From Blastococcus sp. Marseille-P5729 (GTDB lineage Bacteria > Actinomycetota > Actinomycetes > Mycobacteriales > Antricoccaceae), in NCBI RefSeq assembly GCF_900292035.1, contig NZ_OMPO01000001.1, positions 813,192 to 877,191 on the forward strand: a stretch of 64,000 nt of DNA, read 5' to 3'. A program made the position numbers and the translations under genes. The notes under the pieces were generated by a model. The model saw nothing but the letters and a program-made list of their open reading frames with translations. It did no database searches and had not been told where the DNA came from. Below are positions 17,956 to 28,162 of the stretch, piece by piece. Within the stretch, counting starts at the first letter, position 1, and each line of letters starts with the position of its first letter.

Positions 17956-18432
17956 ATGACCGAGAAGGTCACGCTGGAACCGGGCGACACCGCGCCGGAC
18001 TTCACCTTGACCGACGACGCTGGCAACGAGGTCTCGCTGGCGGACCTCGTCGGATCGCAGGTGATCGTGTACTTCTACCCCGCCGCGATGACCCCTGGCT
18101 GCACCAAGCAGGCCTGCGACTTCACTACCTCATACGACGACCTGACGAGTGCCGGGTTCAAGATCATCGGGATCTCGCCCGACAAGCCCGAGAAGCTGGC
18201 GAGGTTCCGCGCGAAGGAGAATCTTGCGATCACGCTGCTGAGCGATCCGGACAAGAAGGTCGCCGAGTCGTACGGTGCCTACGGCGAGAAGAAGATGTAC
18301 GGCAAGACCAGCGTCGGCATCATCCGCTCGACGTTCGTCATCGATGCGCACGGCAAGATCGCGCAGGCCCAGTACAACGTGAAGGCCACCGGCCACGTCG
18401 AGCGCCTCGTCAAGACGCTCAACCTCGCCTGA
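17956..18432 (+). CDS. bcp: Bcp-type thioredoxin-dependent peroxiredoxin
   Basis: A 158-residue atypical 2-Cys peroxiredoxin that reduces peroxides using thioredoxin or mycoredoxin. The peroxidatic Cys is in TPGCTKQACDF with a second Cys five residues on, as in E. coli Bcp. SD GAGGAGCGACC precedes the ATG. It faces away from the DyP peroxidase gene. Confidence 0.95.
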   Translation: MTEKVTLEPGDTAPDFTLTDDAGNEVSLADLVGSQVIVYFYPAAMTPGCTKQACDFTTSYDDLTSAGFKIIGISPDKPEKLARFRAKENLAITLLSDPDKKVAESYGAYGEKKMYGKTSVGIIRSTFVIDAHGKIAQAQYNVKATGHVERLVKTLNLA

Positions 18433-18503
18433 GCGGACGCACTGAAGACGGCCGCGCCCGAGTGGACCGGATGACAGCAGCCGGACGAAGGTGGCCGATC
18501 AAG

Positions 18504-18577
18504 TAGGGCCGGAGAGACTCGAACTCTCACTGGCACGGACCTAAACCGTGTGCCTCTGCCAATTGGGCTACGGCCCC
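18504..18577 (-). tRNA. Atypical tRNA, anticodon TAG (Leu CUA codon), short variable loop
   Basis: Acceptor GGGGCCG pairs with CGGCCCT with a G1.U72 wobble, discriminator A. The D stem is only three pairs (GCC/GGC). The anticodon stem is CACGG/CCGTG around the loop TTTAGGT, anticodon TAG, which reads the Leu codon CUA. The variable region is five bases (CCAGT), then T arm GAGAG-TTCGAGT-CTCTC. Bacterial tRNA-Leu has a long variable arm, so this is either an unusual tRNA-Leu or a different tRNA. The anticodon arm resembles that of real tRNA-Leu. Confidence 0.75.
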
Positions 18578-18618
18578 ACCGCCCGTGATCACGCGGGCTG
18601 GTCAATAGTACGCGGCGG

Positions 18619-19353
18619 TCAGTACTTCTTCGACAGGACGCCGATCGCGCCGATGAGCACCGGGATGAACGACAGGCCGTAGACCCACATGCCGACGTCG
18701 CTCTCGGCGGTCGCACCGAGAGCCACGTACCCGAGCAGGACGCCGAGAGTGCCCACCAGGCCGAGGATCGCCGCGACCAACCCAAGAACGCCGAGGCCAC
18801 GCCCGCGCGGGCGAGCCAGGAGCGCGCCGAGCGCTGCGATGAGGACGACGACGCACGCCGCCAGTGCCACGATCACTGCGATCAGCATCAAGGTGCCGTA
18901 CGTGCGGCCGGCGTCCTGGTTAACCGAGATCTGGTCGAAGGCGTTCCAGGCCTCCCCCTTCTCGTAGGTGAACCCGCCACCCGGCACATCGACCATCACC
19001 ATGTCGTGGTTCCACGGCAGGAAGAGCGACACGACGGCGGCGACCACGCCGAGAATCATCAGGATCGGGCCGAGAGGCCGTAGCCGGTGATGCTCATCGG
19101 GTCCGCCCGGCTGAGTGCCATACCCGGGTCCGGGACCGTATCCGGGAGGCGGACCGTAGCCCGGAGGCGGACCGTATCCCGGTGCAGGGCCGTACGCCGA
19201 CGGCGGCGCATAACCGGACGATGGCCCGTAGCCCTCCCGGGGCATGGATGCGCTCGACGAGCCACCACCCGCGCGGGTCTGTTCCGGTGACGTCGGCTGA
19301 GGCTGCCCGCCGGCCTGGGTGGGTGCGGTGGGCGGCGTGTGTGGGGTGCTCAT
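18619..19353 (-). CDS. Membrane protein with Pro/Gly/Tyr-rich N-terminus
   Basis: A 244-residue protein. The first 95 residues are low-complexity, with repeated GYGPPPGYGPPPGYGPGPGYG, then four predicted membrane segments (near LMILGVVAAVVSLFLPW, LIAVIVALAACVVVLI, LGLVAAILGLVGTLGVLL and YGLSFIPVLIGAIGV). Such Pro/Gly/Tyr tails occur in actinobacterial membrane proteins near tRNA or cell-wall genes but do not identify a function. SD GGACCAGG precedes the ATG at 19353; an upstream ATG exists and is less likely. Confidence 0.7.
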   Translation of the reverse strand: MSTPHTPPTAPTQAGGQPQPTSPEQTRAGGGSSSASMPREGYGPSSGYAPPSAYGPAPGYGPPPGYGPPPGYGPGPGYGTQPGGPDEHHRLRPLGPILMILGVVAAVVSLFLPWNHDMVMVDVPGGGFTYEKGEAWNAFDQISVNQDAGRTYGTLMLIAVIVALAACVVVLIAALGALLARPRGRGLGVLGLVAAILGLVGTLGVLLGYVALGATAESDVGMWVYGLSFIPVLIGAIGVLSKKY

Positions 19354-19455
19354 CCTGGTCCTCAGTCCTCTCCTCGGGATGGCGCGGCTGCGATCCCGCT
19401 CTGCGCGCACCTATAGCGAGTCGAAACCTACCGCAGGTGGTTCCCACGGAGGGAA

Positions 19456-20814
19456 CTAGCGCTTCGACAACGAGCGGTCCACGAGGGTCGCGAGCATGAA
19501 CAGCAGCGCGGTCACTGCAAGGATCCACGCGATCAGGTGCAGCCCCGCATCGGTCGGATGGGCCCCGAAGGCGAGCGCGATGACCCCGGAGCCGATGATC
19601 GCGCCGAGGTACTGGGCGGTGCGCGAGAGCCCAGAGGCCATTCCGATCTGCTCGGCCGGCGCCTGCACGTAGATCGCCATCTGGTTCGCCAGCATCGACA
19701 GACCTGCGGACGGCGCGAAGCACAGGCACATCAGCGCGAACAGCCAGATGGGCGAGTCCGCGCTCACCCACGCCATCACCAGCGAACCCGCGATCATGCT
19801 GACCGCGCCGATGAGCAGCGGCGGGCGGATCGCGGAGAAGCGTGACCCGAAGCTCGACAGCAGGGCGCCCACGCCGAAGATCAGCAGCAGCAGCATTCCG
19901 ACCTGGGTGGGGCTCAGGCCGCGGGCGGCCTCGAACCACTGCGCGAGCGCGAACATCGCCGCGTAGAGGACGACGAACGCGAGCGTGATCCGCAGGTAGG
20001 TCAGCAGCAGCGGCCGGTTGGCGGCCATCATCCGGACATCGACGAACGGCTGGCGGAGGCCCCGCTCGTACCGCACCAGCAGGACGACGAACGCGGCGGA
20101 GACCGCCAGGACCCACCACGGCGGCTCCCGAAGCTCCATCAGGAAGAACAGGAGCGCCACAATCGCGCCCGCGAACAGCGCCATTCCGCCAACATCGAGC
20201 GCGGCCCGCTGCCCAGGCTCGCGGGGCCGGTCGCGGGGTGCGAAGGCCAGCACCATCGCCAGGCTCAGCAGCGCCAGCGGCAGGTTGAGGATGAAGATCC
20301 ACTCCCAGCCGACGGTCTGCACCAGCAGCCCGGCCAGCAGCGGACCGACGGTCAAGGTCGTCAACGACGCCGTCGCGAGCCAGCCCAGCACCCGGTTGGG
20401 CGGCGGCAGGCCGAGAGAGTCCGCACGCTGGCGTACCATCGCCATCGCCGCCGGATAGACCGCGCCGGTGCCCGCGCCGATCACCGCCCTCAGCGCCACC
20501 AGACCCCAGAGGCTGTGGACGAAGAACCCGGCGAAACCCGCGACGGCGACCAGGATGCTGCCCGCGACGAAGACCTTGCGCGGGCCGATCCGGTCGGCGA
20601 TCCGTCCGGAGACCGGCTGGCTGATGGCGCTGCTGAGGTACAGGATCGAGATCAGCCAGACGGTGCGGTCGGCGCCGGCGCCGACATGCTCGCCGATGGT
20701 GGCCACAGCGGTGGCGACCATCGTCGAGTTGATCGGATTGAGCGCGGCACCGATGCACAAGGGGGCGACGAACCGCCAGCCGAACGCGGCGTGTTCGGCG
20801 GGCGGTGAGTGCAT
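19456..20814 (-). CDS. MFS multidrug-type transporter (DHA2-like)
   Basis: A 452-residue transporter with about 13-14 predicted membrane segments. The loop RIADRIGPRKVFVAG between helices 2 and 3 is the MFS motif A, and the motif C-like region VLGWLATASLTTLTVGPLLAGL is typical of drug/H+ antiporters. Substrate unknown. A perfect 13-base palindrome ACTACT-T-AGTAGT lies 20 bases upstream of the ATG and is a likely operator. No regulator gene is adjacent, so the regulator would act in trans. Confidence 0.87.
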   Translation of the reverse strand: MHSPPAEHAAFGWRFVAPLCIGAALNPINSTMVATAVATIGEHVGAGADRTVWLISILYLSSAISQPVSGRIADRIGPRKVFVAGSILVAVAGFAGFFVHSLWGLVALRAVIGAGTGAVYPAAMAMVRQRADSLGLPPPNRVLGWLATASLTTLTVGPLLAGLLVQTVGWEWIFILNLPLALLSLAMVLAFAPRDRPREPGQRAALDVGGMALFAGAIVALLFFLMELREPPWWVLAVSAAFVVLLVRYERGLRQPFVDVRMMAANRPLLLTYLRITLAFVVLYAAMFALAQWFEAARGLSPTQVGMLLLLIFGVGALLSSFGSRFSAIRPPLLIGAVSMIAGSLVMAWVSADSPIWLFALMCLCFAPSAGLSMLANQMAIYVQAPAEQIGMASGLSRTAQYLGAIIGSGVIALAFGAHPTDAGLHLIAWILAVTALLFMLATLVDRSLSKR

Positions 20815-20833
20815 CGGTCTAGTTCACCAGAGG

Positions 20834-20846
20834 ACTACTTAGTAGT
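20834..20846 (-). promoter_or_regulatory. Palindromic operator candidate upstream of the MFS gene
   Basis: ACTACTTAGTAGT is a perfect inverted repeat with one central base, 20 bases before the MFS start at 20814. It overlaps the start of the first of two direct repeats at 20845-20867 and 20874-20896. Confidence 0.5.
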
Positions 20847-20896
20847 GCAAACGAACCGTCGGTCGCGTTGATGGTGCGAACGAACTGTCAGTCGCG
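20845..20896. repeat. Two 23-base direct repeats, period 29
   Basis: GTGCAAACGAACCGTCGG(TCGCG) at 20845-20867 and GTGCGAACGAACTGTCAG(TCGCG) at 20874-20896, three mismatches. The second copy overlaps the stop of the AI-2E family gene. Possible regulator sites for the MFS promoter. Confidence 0.65.
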
Positions 20897-22402
20897 CCGC
20901 TCGCTCCGCGACCCCGGCGTGCCAGTCTGCTCATGCGCGCCACCCGGCTCGTCCGGCTCGACGACCTCGGCGTCCACCTCGTTGACCTTCACGACGTCGG
21001 CCTGGATCTCATCGGCTTCGATCTGATCGGCCTTGACCTCGTCGCCCTCGACCTCGTCGGCGATGATCTTGCGCGCCTCGATCCGCTCCGCCTCCACCCG
21101 GGCCTCGGCGATCCGCTCCGCCTCGACGCGGTCCCGCTCGATCAGGTCGAGCTCCGCCTCGGCGATGGCCAGGTGTCCGGGCGACGGCTCGGTCTTTCCC
21201 TCTTCCGAGGCGTTCCGAGCGGCGATAAGCCACACCGGGGTGGCGTCGCCGACTCGGGCTGGCAGCTGTACGTCCACGATGTCGCCCACCAGCTTGCTCG
21301 GACGGTCGGTGAGCGCCGATCCGCCCTCGTCGAGCACGGGGAACGGGTCGCGTCCGTTGAGGTACTTGTAACCGGTGTTCGCGGTCGCGATCAGCGGTAC
21401 GACGAACAGCGCACCGAGGAATCCGAACGCGTAACCGCCGGCGGCGATCGCGAACAGCACCACGACCGGATGGATCTTGACTGCCTTGCCCATCAGTAGT
21501 GGGCTGAGCACGTCACCCTCGAGCTGCTGCACGACCAGCACGATCGCCAGCATGATCAGCGCCGACCCGAGGCCTTCGAAGGTCAGCGCGATCAGCACCG
21601 CAAGCGCCCCTGAGATGAACGCGCCGACCACCGGGATGACACACAGGACGAAGGTGATGATCAGCAGCGGTATGACGAACGGGAGCCCGAGAATCCACGC
21701 GCCGAGCGCGATCCCGATGGCGTCGATCCCCGAGACCACTACCTGCGTCTTCACATAGGTGCTGAGGGTGACCCAGGCCCGCCGTGACGCCTCGTAGGTG
21801 CGGCGGCGGCTCGCCGCCGGGAGGGCCGTAATGCACCACGCCCAGATCTTGTCGCCCTGAGCAAGAAAAAAGAAGGTGGCCAGCAGGGCCAGAAAGGTGC
21901 CGAACAGGAAGCTCGCGGTCGAGACCCCCACGTTCACCGCGCCCTCTACCAGGGTGCCGCGGCTGTCGGACAGCCATTCCTGCGCTCGGTCGATCGCCCC
22001 GTCGATGGTCTGCTCGGTGATCGGTAGCGACGAGCTGAGCAGCCAGTCCCGGACGCTGTCGAGCTGTTCGGCGACGGAGTCGCGCAGGTCGGCGATACCG
22101 TTGACCAGCTGGGCCCCCGCGAGATAGAGGACGGCGCCGATCGCCCCGGTGCTGAGGACGAGGGTGAGCCCGGCCGCGAGGTGCCGGTTCAGGCGGAGGC
22201 GGTGGTTCAGCAGGATCTGCAGAGGCATCAGCAGCGCGGTCAGCAGCAGAGACACCAGCAGAGGCACGAGGGCGGCACTGACGATCGCGCCGATGGAGTT
22301 CAGCGCAGATCCGGCCGCGAACAGCAGGATCAGCACGAGCGAGCCGAGGACGAACAGCCGCAGCCACACAGGGCCCTGCAACAGACTGCGATCGGTGTTC
22401 AT
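20888..22402 (-). CDS. AI-2E (PerM) family membrane protein with pentad-repeat C-terminus
   Basis: A 504-residue protein of the AI-2E exporter/PerM family. The first 340 residues carry about seven to eight membrane segments with the family loop in FVIPLLIITFVLCVIPVVG and PLLMGKAVKIHPVVVLF. Some members export autoinducer-2 or act as Na+/H+ antiporters; most have no known substrate. The C-terminal 160 residues are charged and include a run of five-residue units (ADEVE, GDEVK, ADQIE, ADEIQ, ADVVK). This tail is not typical of the family and is probably cytoplasmic. Start ATG at 22402, Shine-Dalgarno GAGGATC. Confidence 0.85.
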   Translation of the reverse strand: MNTDRSLLQGPVWLRLFVLGSLVLILLFAAGSALNSIGAIVSAALVPLLVSLLLTALLMPLQILLNHRLRLNRHLAAGLTLVLSTGAIGAVLYLAGAQLVNGIADLRDSVAEQLDSVRDWLLSSSLPITEQTIDGAIDRAQEWLSDSRGTLVEGAVNVGVSTASFLFGTFLALLATFFFLAQGDKIWAWCITALPAASRRRTYEASRRAWVTLSTYVKTQVVVSGIDAIGIALGAWILGLPFVIPLLIITFVLCVIPVVGAFISGALAVLIALTFEGLGSALIMLAIVLVVQQLEGDVLSPLLMGKAVKIHPVVVLFAIAAGGYAFGFLGALFVVPLIATANTGYKYLNGRDPFPVLDEGGSALTDRPSKLVGDIVDVQLPARVGDATPVWLIAARNASEEGKTEPSPGHLAIAEAELDLIERDRVEAERIAEARVEAERIEARKIIADEVEGDEVKADQIEADEIQADVVKVNEVDAEVVEPDEPGGAHEQTGTPGSRSERRD

Positions 22403-22526
22403 CAAAGATCCTCGCCGGTTGGTTGATCCAAGACGGAGACGTCAGCGCTGCCTGCTGGACGTCCCCAAGTTACCCCACGCACCGCCTGCCCATTTCCCAG
22501 GACTTAGCCTGCCGCCGCGTGGCAGC

Positions 22527-23123
22527 TCAGCCGAGGTAGCGCTCGATCTCAGCGACAAGTGCGCGCATCGCCTTGCCTCGATGACTTATCGCGTCCTTCG
22601 CCTCGGGGGCCAGCTCAGCGGCGGTAACCTCCTCGCCGTCGGGCTGGAACAGCGGGTCGTAGCCGAACGCTCCGCTGCCGGAGGGCGCCCGCCGCAGCCG
22701 CCCGGGCATCTCGCCCCGGACGACGACGTCGTTACCACTCGGGTCGGCGTACGCCGCGGCGCACACGAAGCGGGCGGTGAGCCGCTCGTCCGGGACGTCG
22801 CGCAGCTGGGCCAGGAGCAGGTCGTTGTTGGCCTCGTCGTTGCCGTGCTCCCCGGCCCACCGGGCCGAGAAGATGCCCGGCATCCCGTTCAGCGCGTCGA
22901 CGCAGATGCCCGAGTCGTCCGCGATCGCGGGCAGCCCCGTGGCGCGCACGGCCTCACGTGCCTTCAGCAGCGCATTGTCCTCGAAGGTGGCGCCGCTCTC
23001 GGGGGCCTCGTCGTACGGCGAGACGTCGTCCAGCCCGATGACCTCGACTCCCGTGGTGGTCATGATCCGCCGCAGCTCGGCGAGCTTCTTGGCGTTGCGC
23101 GAGGCCAGCAGCAATCGGGTCAT
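22527..23123 (-). CDS. rdgB: XTP/dITP diphosphatase (RdgB/HAM1 family)
   Basis: Removes inosine and xanthosine triphosphates from the nucleotide pool. Family marks are [14 protein letters not shown] at the N-terminus, [17 protein letters not shown] and [11 protein letters not shown]. It is 198 residues, the usual length. Its ATG overlaps the TGA of rph by four bases (23120-23123), as in other actinobacteria where the pair rph-rdgB is conserved. Confidence 0.96.
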   Translation of the reverse strand: MTRLLLASRNAKKLAELRRIMTTTGVEVIGLDDVSPYDEAPESGATFEDNALLKAREAVRATGLPAIADDSGICVDALNGMPGIFSARWAGEHGNDEANNDLLLAQLRDVPDERLTARFVCAAAYADPSGNDVVVRGEMPGRLRRAPSGSGAFGYDPLFQPDGEEVTAAELAPEAKDAISHRGKAMRALVAEIERYLG

Positions 23124-23851
23124 GAGCCGAGCGCCTCCTGCTGCAGGCGGGTGGGGGCGGCGCAGCCGGCGAGCGCCAGGTCCAGCAGTGCGTCGAGCTC
23201 GGCGCGCGAGAAGGGCACGCCTTCGGCCGTTCCCTGGACCTCGACCAGCCGTCCGTCGCCGGTGGCGACGACGTTCATATCGGTCCCGGCACGCACGTCC
23301 TCCTCGTAGTGCAGATCCAGCCGGGGCTCACCGTCGATCATGCCGACCGAGATCGCCGCCACCGATCCGGTGAGGGCGGCGTCCGTGGCCAGCGCGCCGC
23401 GCTCGCGCAGCCAGGAGATCGCGTCGGCGAGCGCGACGTAGGCGCCGGTGATCGCGGCGGTGCGCGTGCCGCCGTCGGCCTGCAGGACGTCGCAGTCGAT
23501 CTCGATGGTGTTCTCCCCCAACGCGCCGAGGTCGACGCACGCGCGCAACGCGCGGCCGATGAGGCGAGAGATCTCGTGGGTGCGTCCGCCGATCCGGCCC
23601 TTGACCGACTCGCGGGCCGACCGGTCGTGGGTCGCGCGTGGCAACATCGCGTACTCAGCCGTGACCCAGCCCAAACCCGACCCCTTTCGCCAGCGCGGCA
23701 CCCCCTGCGTCACGCTGGCCGCGACCAGCACCCGGGTGCGGCCGAACTCAATTAGCGCCGAACCCTCGGCGTGGTCGAGCCACTTGCGGGTGATGCGGAC
23801 GTCGCGGAGCTGGTCGGCCTGGCGGCCGTCGCTTCGGGGCTGGGAGGTCAT
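23120..23851 (-). CDS. rph: Ribonuclease PH
   Basis: A phosphorolytic 3'-5' exoribonuclease that trims tRNA 3' ends. The 243-residue protein contains [34 protein letters not shown] and DLDYEEDV-type [12 protein letters not shown], which match RNase PH. I chose the ATG at 23851, which overlaps the stop of the upstream MFS gene by four bases. It is followed by rdgB with another four-base overlap. Confidence 0.96.
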   Translation of the reverse strand: MTSQPRSDGRQADQLRDVRITRKWLDHAEGSALIEFGRTRVLVAASVTQGVPRWRKGSGLGWVTAEYAMLPRATHDRSARESVKGRIGGRTHEISRLIGRALRACVDLGALGENTIEIDCDVLQADGGTRTAAITGAYVALADAISWLRERGALATDAALTGSVAAISVGMIDGEPRLDLHYEEDVRAGTDMNVVATGDGRLVEVQGTAEGVPFSRAELDALLDLALAGCAAPTRLQQEALGS

Positions 23852-25315
23852 ATCTGCCAATCGGGTGGATCTGGGGCGCTGTCGTCATCCGAGGCTACCG
23901 GTCGGCGCCCGGCCTCTCGCGCGGCAGCCTCACGGGATGCGTTGTCCCGCTCGGCGACCTTGCGGGCGGCGAGCCGCTCGCGGTTCTTGCGCATCTGGTA
24001 GCGATTCCAATCGCGCCGCAATGCCGAGCGGAGGGGCGGGACGACGATTTCGTCCTCGCGGGCGAGAATCCTGCGGGTCCGGTCGCGGTTGCGGACGATC
24101 ATCACGATGCCGATCGCCCAGACGACATACTGGAAGGCGAACGCCCACTTGAACGACTCGAGCGAGTAGTTGCCCCGCTCGCTGCCGAGCGCGTCGAGGA
24201 TCATCCCCATCGCGAACATCGTGACCAGGGCGGCAAAGAACCCTCCGACGTTGACGATGCCGGTGGCGGTACCCAGCCGGCTGGTCGGGTTGAAGGTGCG
24301 GGCAAAGTCGAAACCCACCATCGATCCGGGCCCGCCCAGCGAGATCAGCACCATCAGCAGCGCGATCGTCCAGGCTGGGGCGGCGCCGGGCCACAGCAGC
24401 ACGAGCGTCCATCCGAGCGCGGCGGCGATCGCACAGGCCAGCACAATCATGGAGCGGCGCAGCGGGTGCCGGGACACTAACCGGCCCATCAGCGGCGAGG
24501 CGACGAGGGCGACCAGGACGTTGATCGTGAGCATCGTGCTCGCCGTCCGCTGGCTGAACCCCAGGCCCTCAGTCATGAACGGGTAGCCCCACAGCATCGC
24601 GAAGGTGGTCACGCTGAACGGGGTGACGAAATGGCTCCAGAACCCGAGCCGGGTCCCGGGATGCCGCCATGCGTTGGTGATCTGGCGGACGACGTCTCCG
24701 GGCCGTAGCGACTGCAGTTGCTTGCCGCCGCTCGTCTCACCGCGAAAGAAGGCAATCGCCAGGATGCCGGCCAGCAGCGCGTGCGCCGCCACCGCCAGGA
24801 AGCTCGTCGTCCACGAGGTGGCGGCCAGCAACGCCGCGAACGGGATCGCCGAGATCAGCTGGCCCAGTTGCCCCAGCAGGCCGGTGAGCTGGGTGATGTG
24901 CGGGACCAGGCGTGCCGGGAAGGTGTCGGCTACCTTGCGCAGCACGCACGCGAACGTGAGCGCGTCACCTGCCCCGATCAGGATGCGGGCCAGCAGCGCC
25001 GGCGTGACCGCCGTCGAGATCGACAGCAGCGCCTGGCCGGCCGCCATCATGAACGCGCCGGTGATCACCAGTCGGCGCGGGCCGTAGCGGTCGACCATGA
25101 CGCCCACCGGGATCTGCATGCCGGCGTACACCACCAGCTGCACGACGGTGAACATCGCGATGTCCGACGCCGACGCCTGAAAGCGCTCGGCCGCAGGCAC
25201 CGCGGCAACGCCGAACGACGTGCGGTTGAACACCGCCACGACGTACGCGAAGACGCCTGCGGCGTAGCAGATCCAGACCGCACGCGACGGTTTGGCCGAG
25301 GGGGCGGTGCTCTGC

Positions 25316-25323
<8 letters not shown>
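23848..25323 (-). CDS. MFS transporter, nitrate/sugar-phosphate-like, in the murI-rph unit
   Basis: A 491-residue transporter with 12 predicted membrane segments and motif A-like [15 protein letters not shown]. The C-terminal tail of about 70 residues is charged and arginine-rich ([20 protein letters not shown]). Substrate unknown; the size and the Pro-rich TM7-8 region resemble the NarK/sugar-phosphate (ACS/OPA) branch, but I would not assign it. It overlaps murI by eight bases and rph by four, so it belongs to one transcript with murI, rph and rdgB. Confidence 0.83.
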
Positions 25324-26125
<802 letters not shown>

Positions 26126-26128
26126 GCA

Positions 26129-26803
26129 CTACAGCGTAGGACCTGGCGAGGTCTTCGTGACGCTCGATGAGGCTCGCCGGGCTCGATCGCCCCGTGAGAG
26201 CAGCCATGCCATCAGCACGCCGGCGACCGCGCCGCCAAGGTGTCCCTGCCAGGAGACGCCCGCCTCGGTCGGGAAGATGCCGAGCAGGACGCTGCCGTAG
26301 AGGGCCAGCACGACCACGCTGATCACGATCTGCTTACCGTTGCGGGTGAACACCCCCCGCGCCAGCAGGTAGGTCAGCAGGCCGAACACCCAGCCGCTGG
26401 CCCCGACGATGATCTGGGTGCCAGGCCCGAAGGTCAGGCCCCACGCAAACAGTCCCGAGATGATGATGATCCCGATGCTGGCCAACACGAACCGCTTCAT
26501 CCCGCCGATGATCGTCAGGAAGCCGAGGACGAAGAAGGGCACCGCGTTCGACCACAGATGAGCGAAGCCGTGGTGCAGGAAGGGTGCGCTGAATATCCCG
26601 GGAAGCCCGTCCGGCTCCTGAGCCTCGATGCCGTACAGGTCGAGGTTGGCGGGGATCGCGGCGTCCACGATCTCGAGCACCACCATCACGAGCAGCAGCA
26701 CGCCGACGGTGATCAGCGCGGGCAGGGGCCGCGAGAGCCGTTCGTCAAGGGACTGCTTGGTCTCCGGGACTCCCGGGCTGCGGGTGAAGGAAGGGGCGCT
26801 CAT
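26129..26803 (-). CDS. Rhomboid family intramembrane serine protease
   Basis: Six predicted membrane segments; the catalytic serine is in IVGASGWVFGLLTYL and the histidine in WQGHLGGAVAGVL, with HHGFAHLWSNAVPFFVLG giving the loop 1 region. Cuts transmembrane substrates within the membrane. It stands three bases upstream of murI, and the shared context is seen in other actinobacteria. The N-terminal 30 residues are cytoplasmic. Confidence 0.93.
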   Translation of the reverse strand: MSAPSFTRSPGVPETKQSLDERLSRPLPALITVGVLLLVMVVLEIVDAAIPANLDLYGIEAQEPDGLPGIFSAPFLHHGFAHLWSNAVPFFVLGFLTIIGGMKRFVLASIGIIIISGLFAWGLTFGPGTQIIVGASGWVFGLLTYLLARGVFTRNGKQIVISVVVLALYGSVLLGIFPTEAGVSWQGHLGGAVAGVLMAWLLSRGDRARRASSSVTKTSPGPTL

Positions 26804-26853
26804 GGGTCCATGATGCCTGAGCCGTGTGATTCCCCCGCTAGACTCGGCGCACC

Positions 26854-27198
26854 ATGCCCATGCTCCTCGTCGTGCTCACGACCGCGCTCGGCCCCGTCGG
26901 TCTGGTGGCCGGCGCGCTGACGGTGCGCACCTGGAATCCAGATAACGATCCCGACTACCTGCGCGATGTGGTCCATCAGGGAGTCGTCGCGTTCCTCAAG
27001 ATCGGCCTGCTGATCCTGCTGGCGACGGCGGCCGTGATCGCGGTCGTGGGTTCGCTCGCCGCGCACCGCGGCAGCGTCGGGATCCCGCGCGGCGTCTGGG
27101 TCTGCGCCGTCCTCACCTGGATCATCGCGGCCAGCTTCCTGCTGCACTACTTGCGCCAGCGCGCTCGCCGCGACGCAGGCGTAGGCGTCCCCGAGTAG
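26854..27198 (+). CDS. Small membrane protein, function unknown
   Basis: A 114-residue protein with three predicted membrane segments (residues about 3-20, 48-68 and 80-103). No family recognised. TAGACT lies nine bases upstream of the ATG and there is no Shine-Dalgarno, so the transcript is probably leaderless. It sits between the rhomboid gene (divergent) and the DUF2017 gene (convergent). Confidence 0.7.
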   Translation: MPMLLVVLTTALGPVGLVAGALTVRTWNPDNDPDYLRDVVHQGVVAFLKIGLLILLATAAVIAVVGSLAAHRGSVGIPRGVWVCAVLTWIIAASFLLHYLRQRARRDAGVGVPE

Positions 27199-27201
27199 CG
27201 A

Positions 27202-27786
27202 TCAGACGTCCTCGTCGATCTCAAGCAGCGCCTCGAGCAGCTCCTCCTGCACCCCGCCGGTCCAGAAGTAGATGGCCAGCGCCTGGTCGTGCTCGGTACG
27301 GATCTTGTGCGGGTACGGAGTGTCTTCCTCGACCGCCAGCCGCGCTCCCAGGCTGAGCCGGACGTCGTTGATCGCCCGCAGCAGCGCCGTCGCGTCCTCC
27401 AGGTCGAGCTCGCCGCCGGACTCGATCAGGGCCTCGGAGCGCTCGGCGTCCCGCACCTTGCCGCCTCTCAGGTCGCTCTCGGTAAGGCGGCGGAACTCGA
27501 TCGCGCTCTCCCCCGCGGCCGGGCCGTCATCACGCCGGCCTGACGGCAGCAGCCGCGCGATCGCCGGGTCGTCCGGCGGCGGCAGCGGGCGACTCTGGCT
27601 CTCCAGCGAGGCGAACAGCGCCTCCTCATCGTCGCCGGACTCGGCGTACGCGCCGGACTGCCCGGTTTCGGCGGCCCGTTCGTGCAGGATGGCGCGGACC
27701 TGACCGAAGAAGCCGGTGAGGATCTCGCGCTCGACATCGTGGAAGCTGACGGCGATCCGGTCACCGTGCACCGTGAAATGACGCAT
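27202..27786 (-). CDS. DUF2017-family protein, ClpS partner gene
   Basis: A 194-residue acidic, soluble protein of the DUF2017 family found in actinobacteria directly after clpS. No enzymatic motif is visible. It starts three bases after the clpS stop and is therefore co-transcribed, which suggests a link to Clp protease adaptor function, but none is established. The C-terminus is rich in glutamate and aspartate. Confidence 0.85.
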   Translation of the reverse strand: MRHFTVHGDRIAVSFHDVEREILTGFFGQVRAILHERAAETGQSGAYAESGDDEEALFASLESQSRPLPPPDDPAIARLLPSGRRDDGPAAGESAIEFRRLTESDLRGGKVRDAERSEALIESGGELDLEDATALLRAINDVRLSLGARLAVEEDTPYPHKIRTEHDQALAIYFWTGGVQEELLEALLEIDEDV

Positions 27787-27789
27787 CCG

Positions 27790-28098
27790 CTAGGCCGGCT
27801 GGAAGGTGGCCCAGAGGCCCATCGCGTGCAACCGGGCGGTGTCGTGCTCGACCTGCTCCTTGCTGCCGGTCGACACGACGGCCTTGCCCTCGTGGTGCAC
27901 GTCCAGCATGAGCTTGGTCGCCTTCTGGTCGTCGTACCCGAACAGCTTCTTGAATACGTAGGTCACATAGCTCATCAGGTTCACCGGGTCGTTCCAGACG
28001 ATGGTCACCCACTGCTTCTGCGGGTCGCGGACCTCGTCGGTCTCCTGCTGCTGCAGCTGATCGGGCAGGGCGCTCGCGGTCGCTCGTCGCGCAGTCAT
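27790..28098 (-). CDS. clpS: ATP-dependent Clp protease adaptor ClpS
   Basis: Delivers N-degron proteins to ClpAP/ClpCP. The 102-residue protein contains [20 protein letters not shown] and [14 protein letters not shown], the binding-pocket pattern of ClpS. I chose the ATG at 28098 (TARRATA start), since the upstream in-frame extension is not conserved-looking. The DUF2017 gene follows after three bases. It is divergent from pncB. Confidence 0.95.
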   Translation of the reverse strand: MTARRATASALPDQLQQQETDEVRDPQKQWVTIVWNDPVNLMSYVTYVFKKLFGYDDQKATKLMLDVHHEGKAVVSTGSKEQVEHDTARLHAMGLWATFQPA

Positions 28099-28162
28099 GC
28101 CCTCTAGTGTCCCAGAGATCCGGCCGGCATGGGAGGACGGGAACGCCCCTAGGATCAATCCC

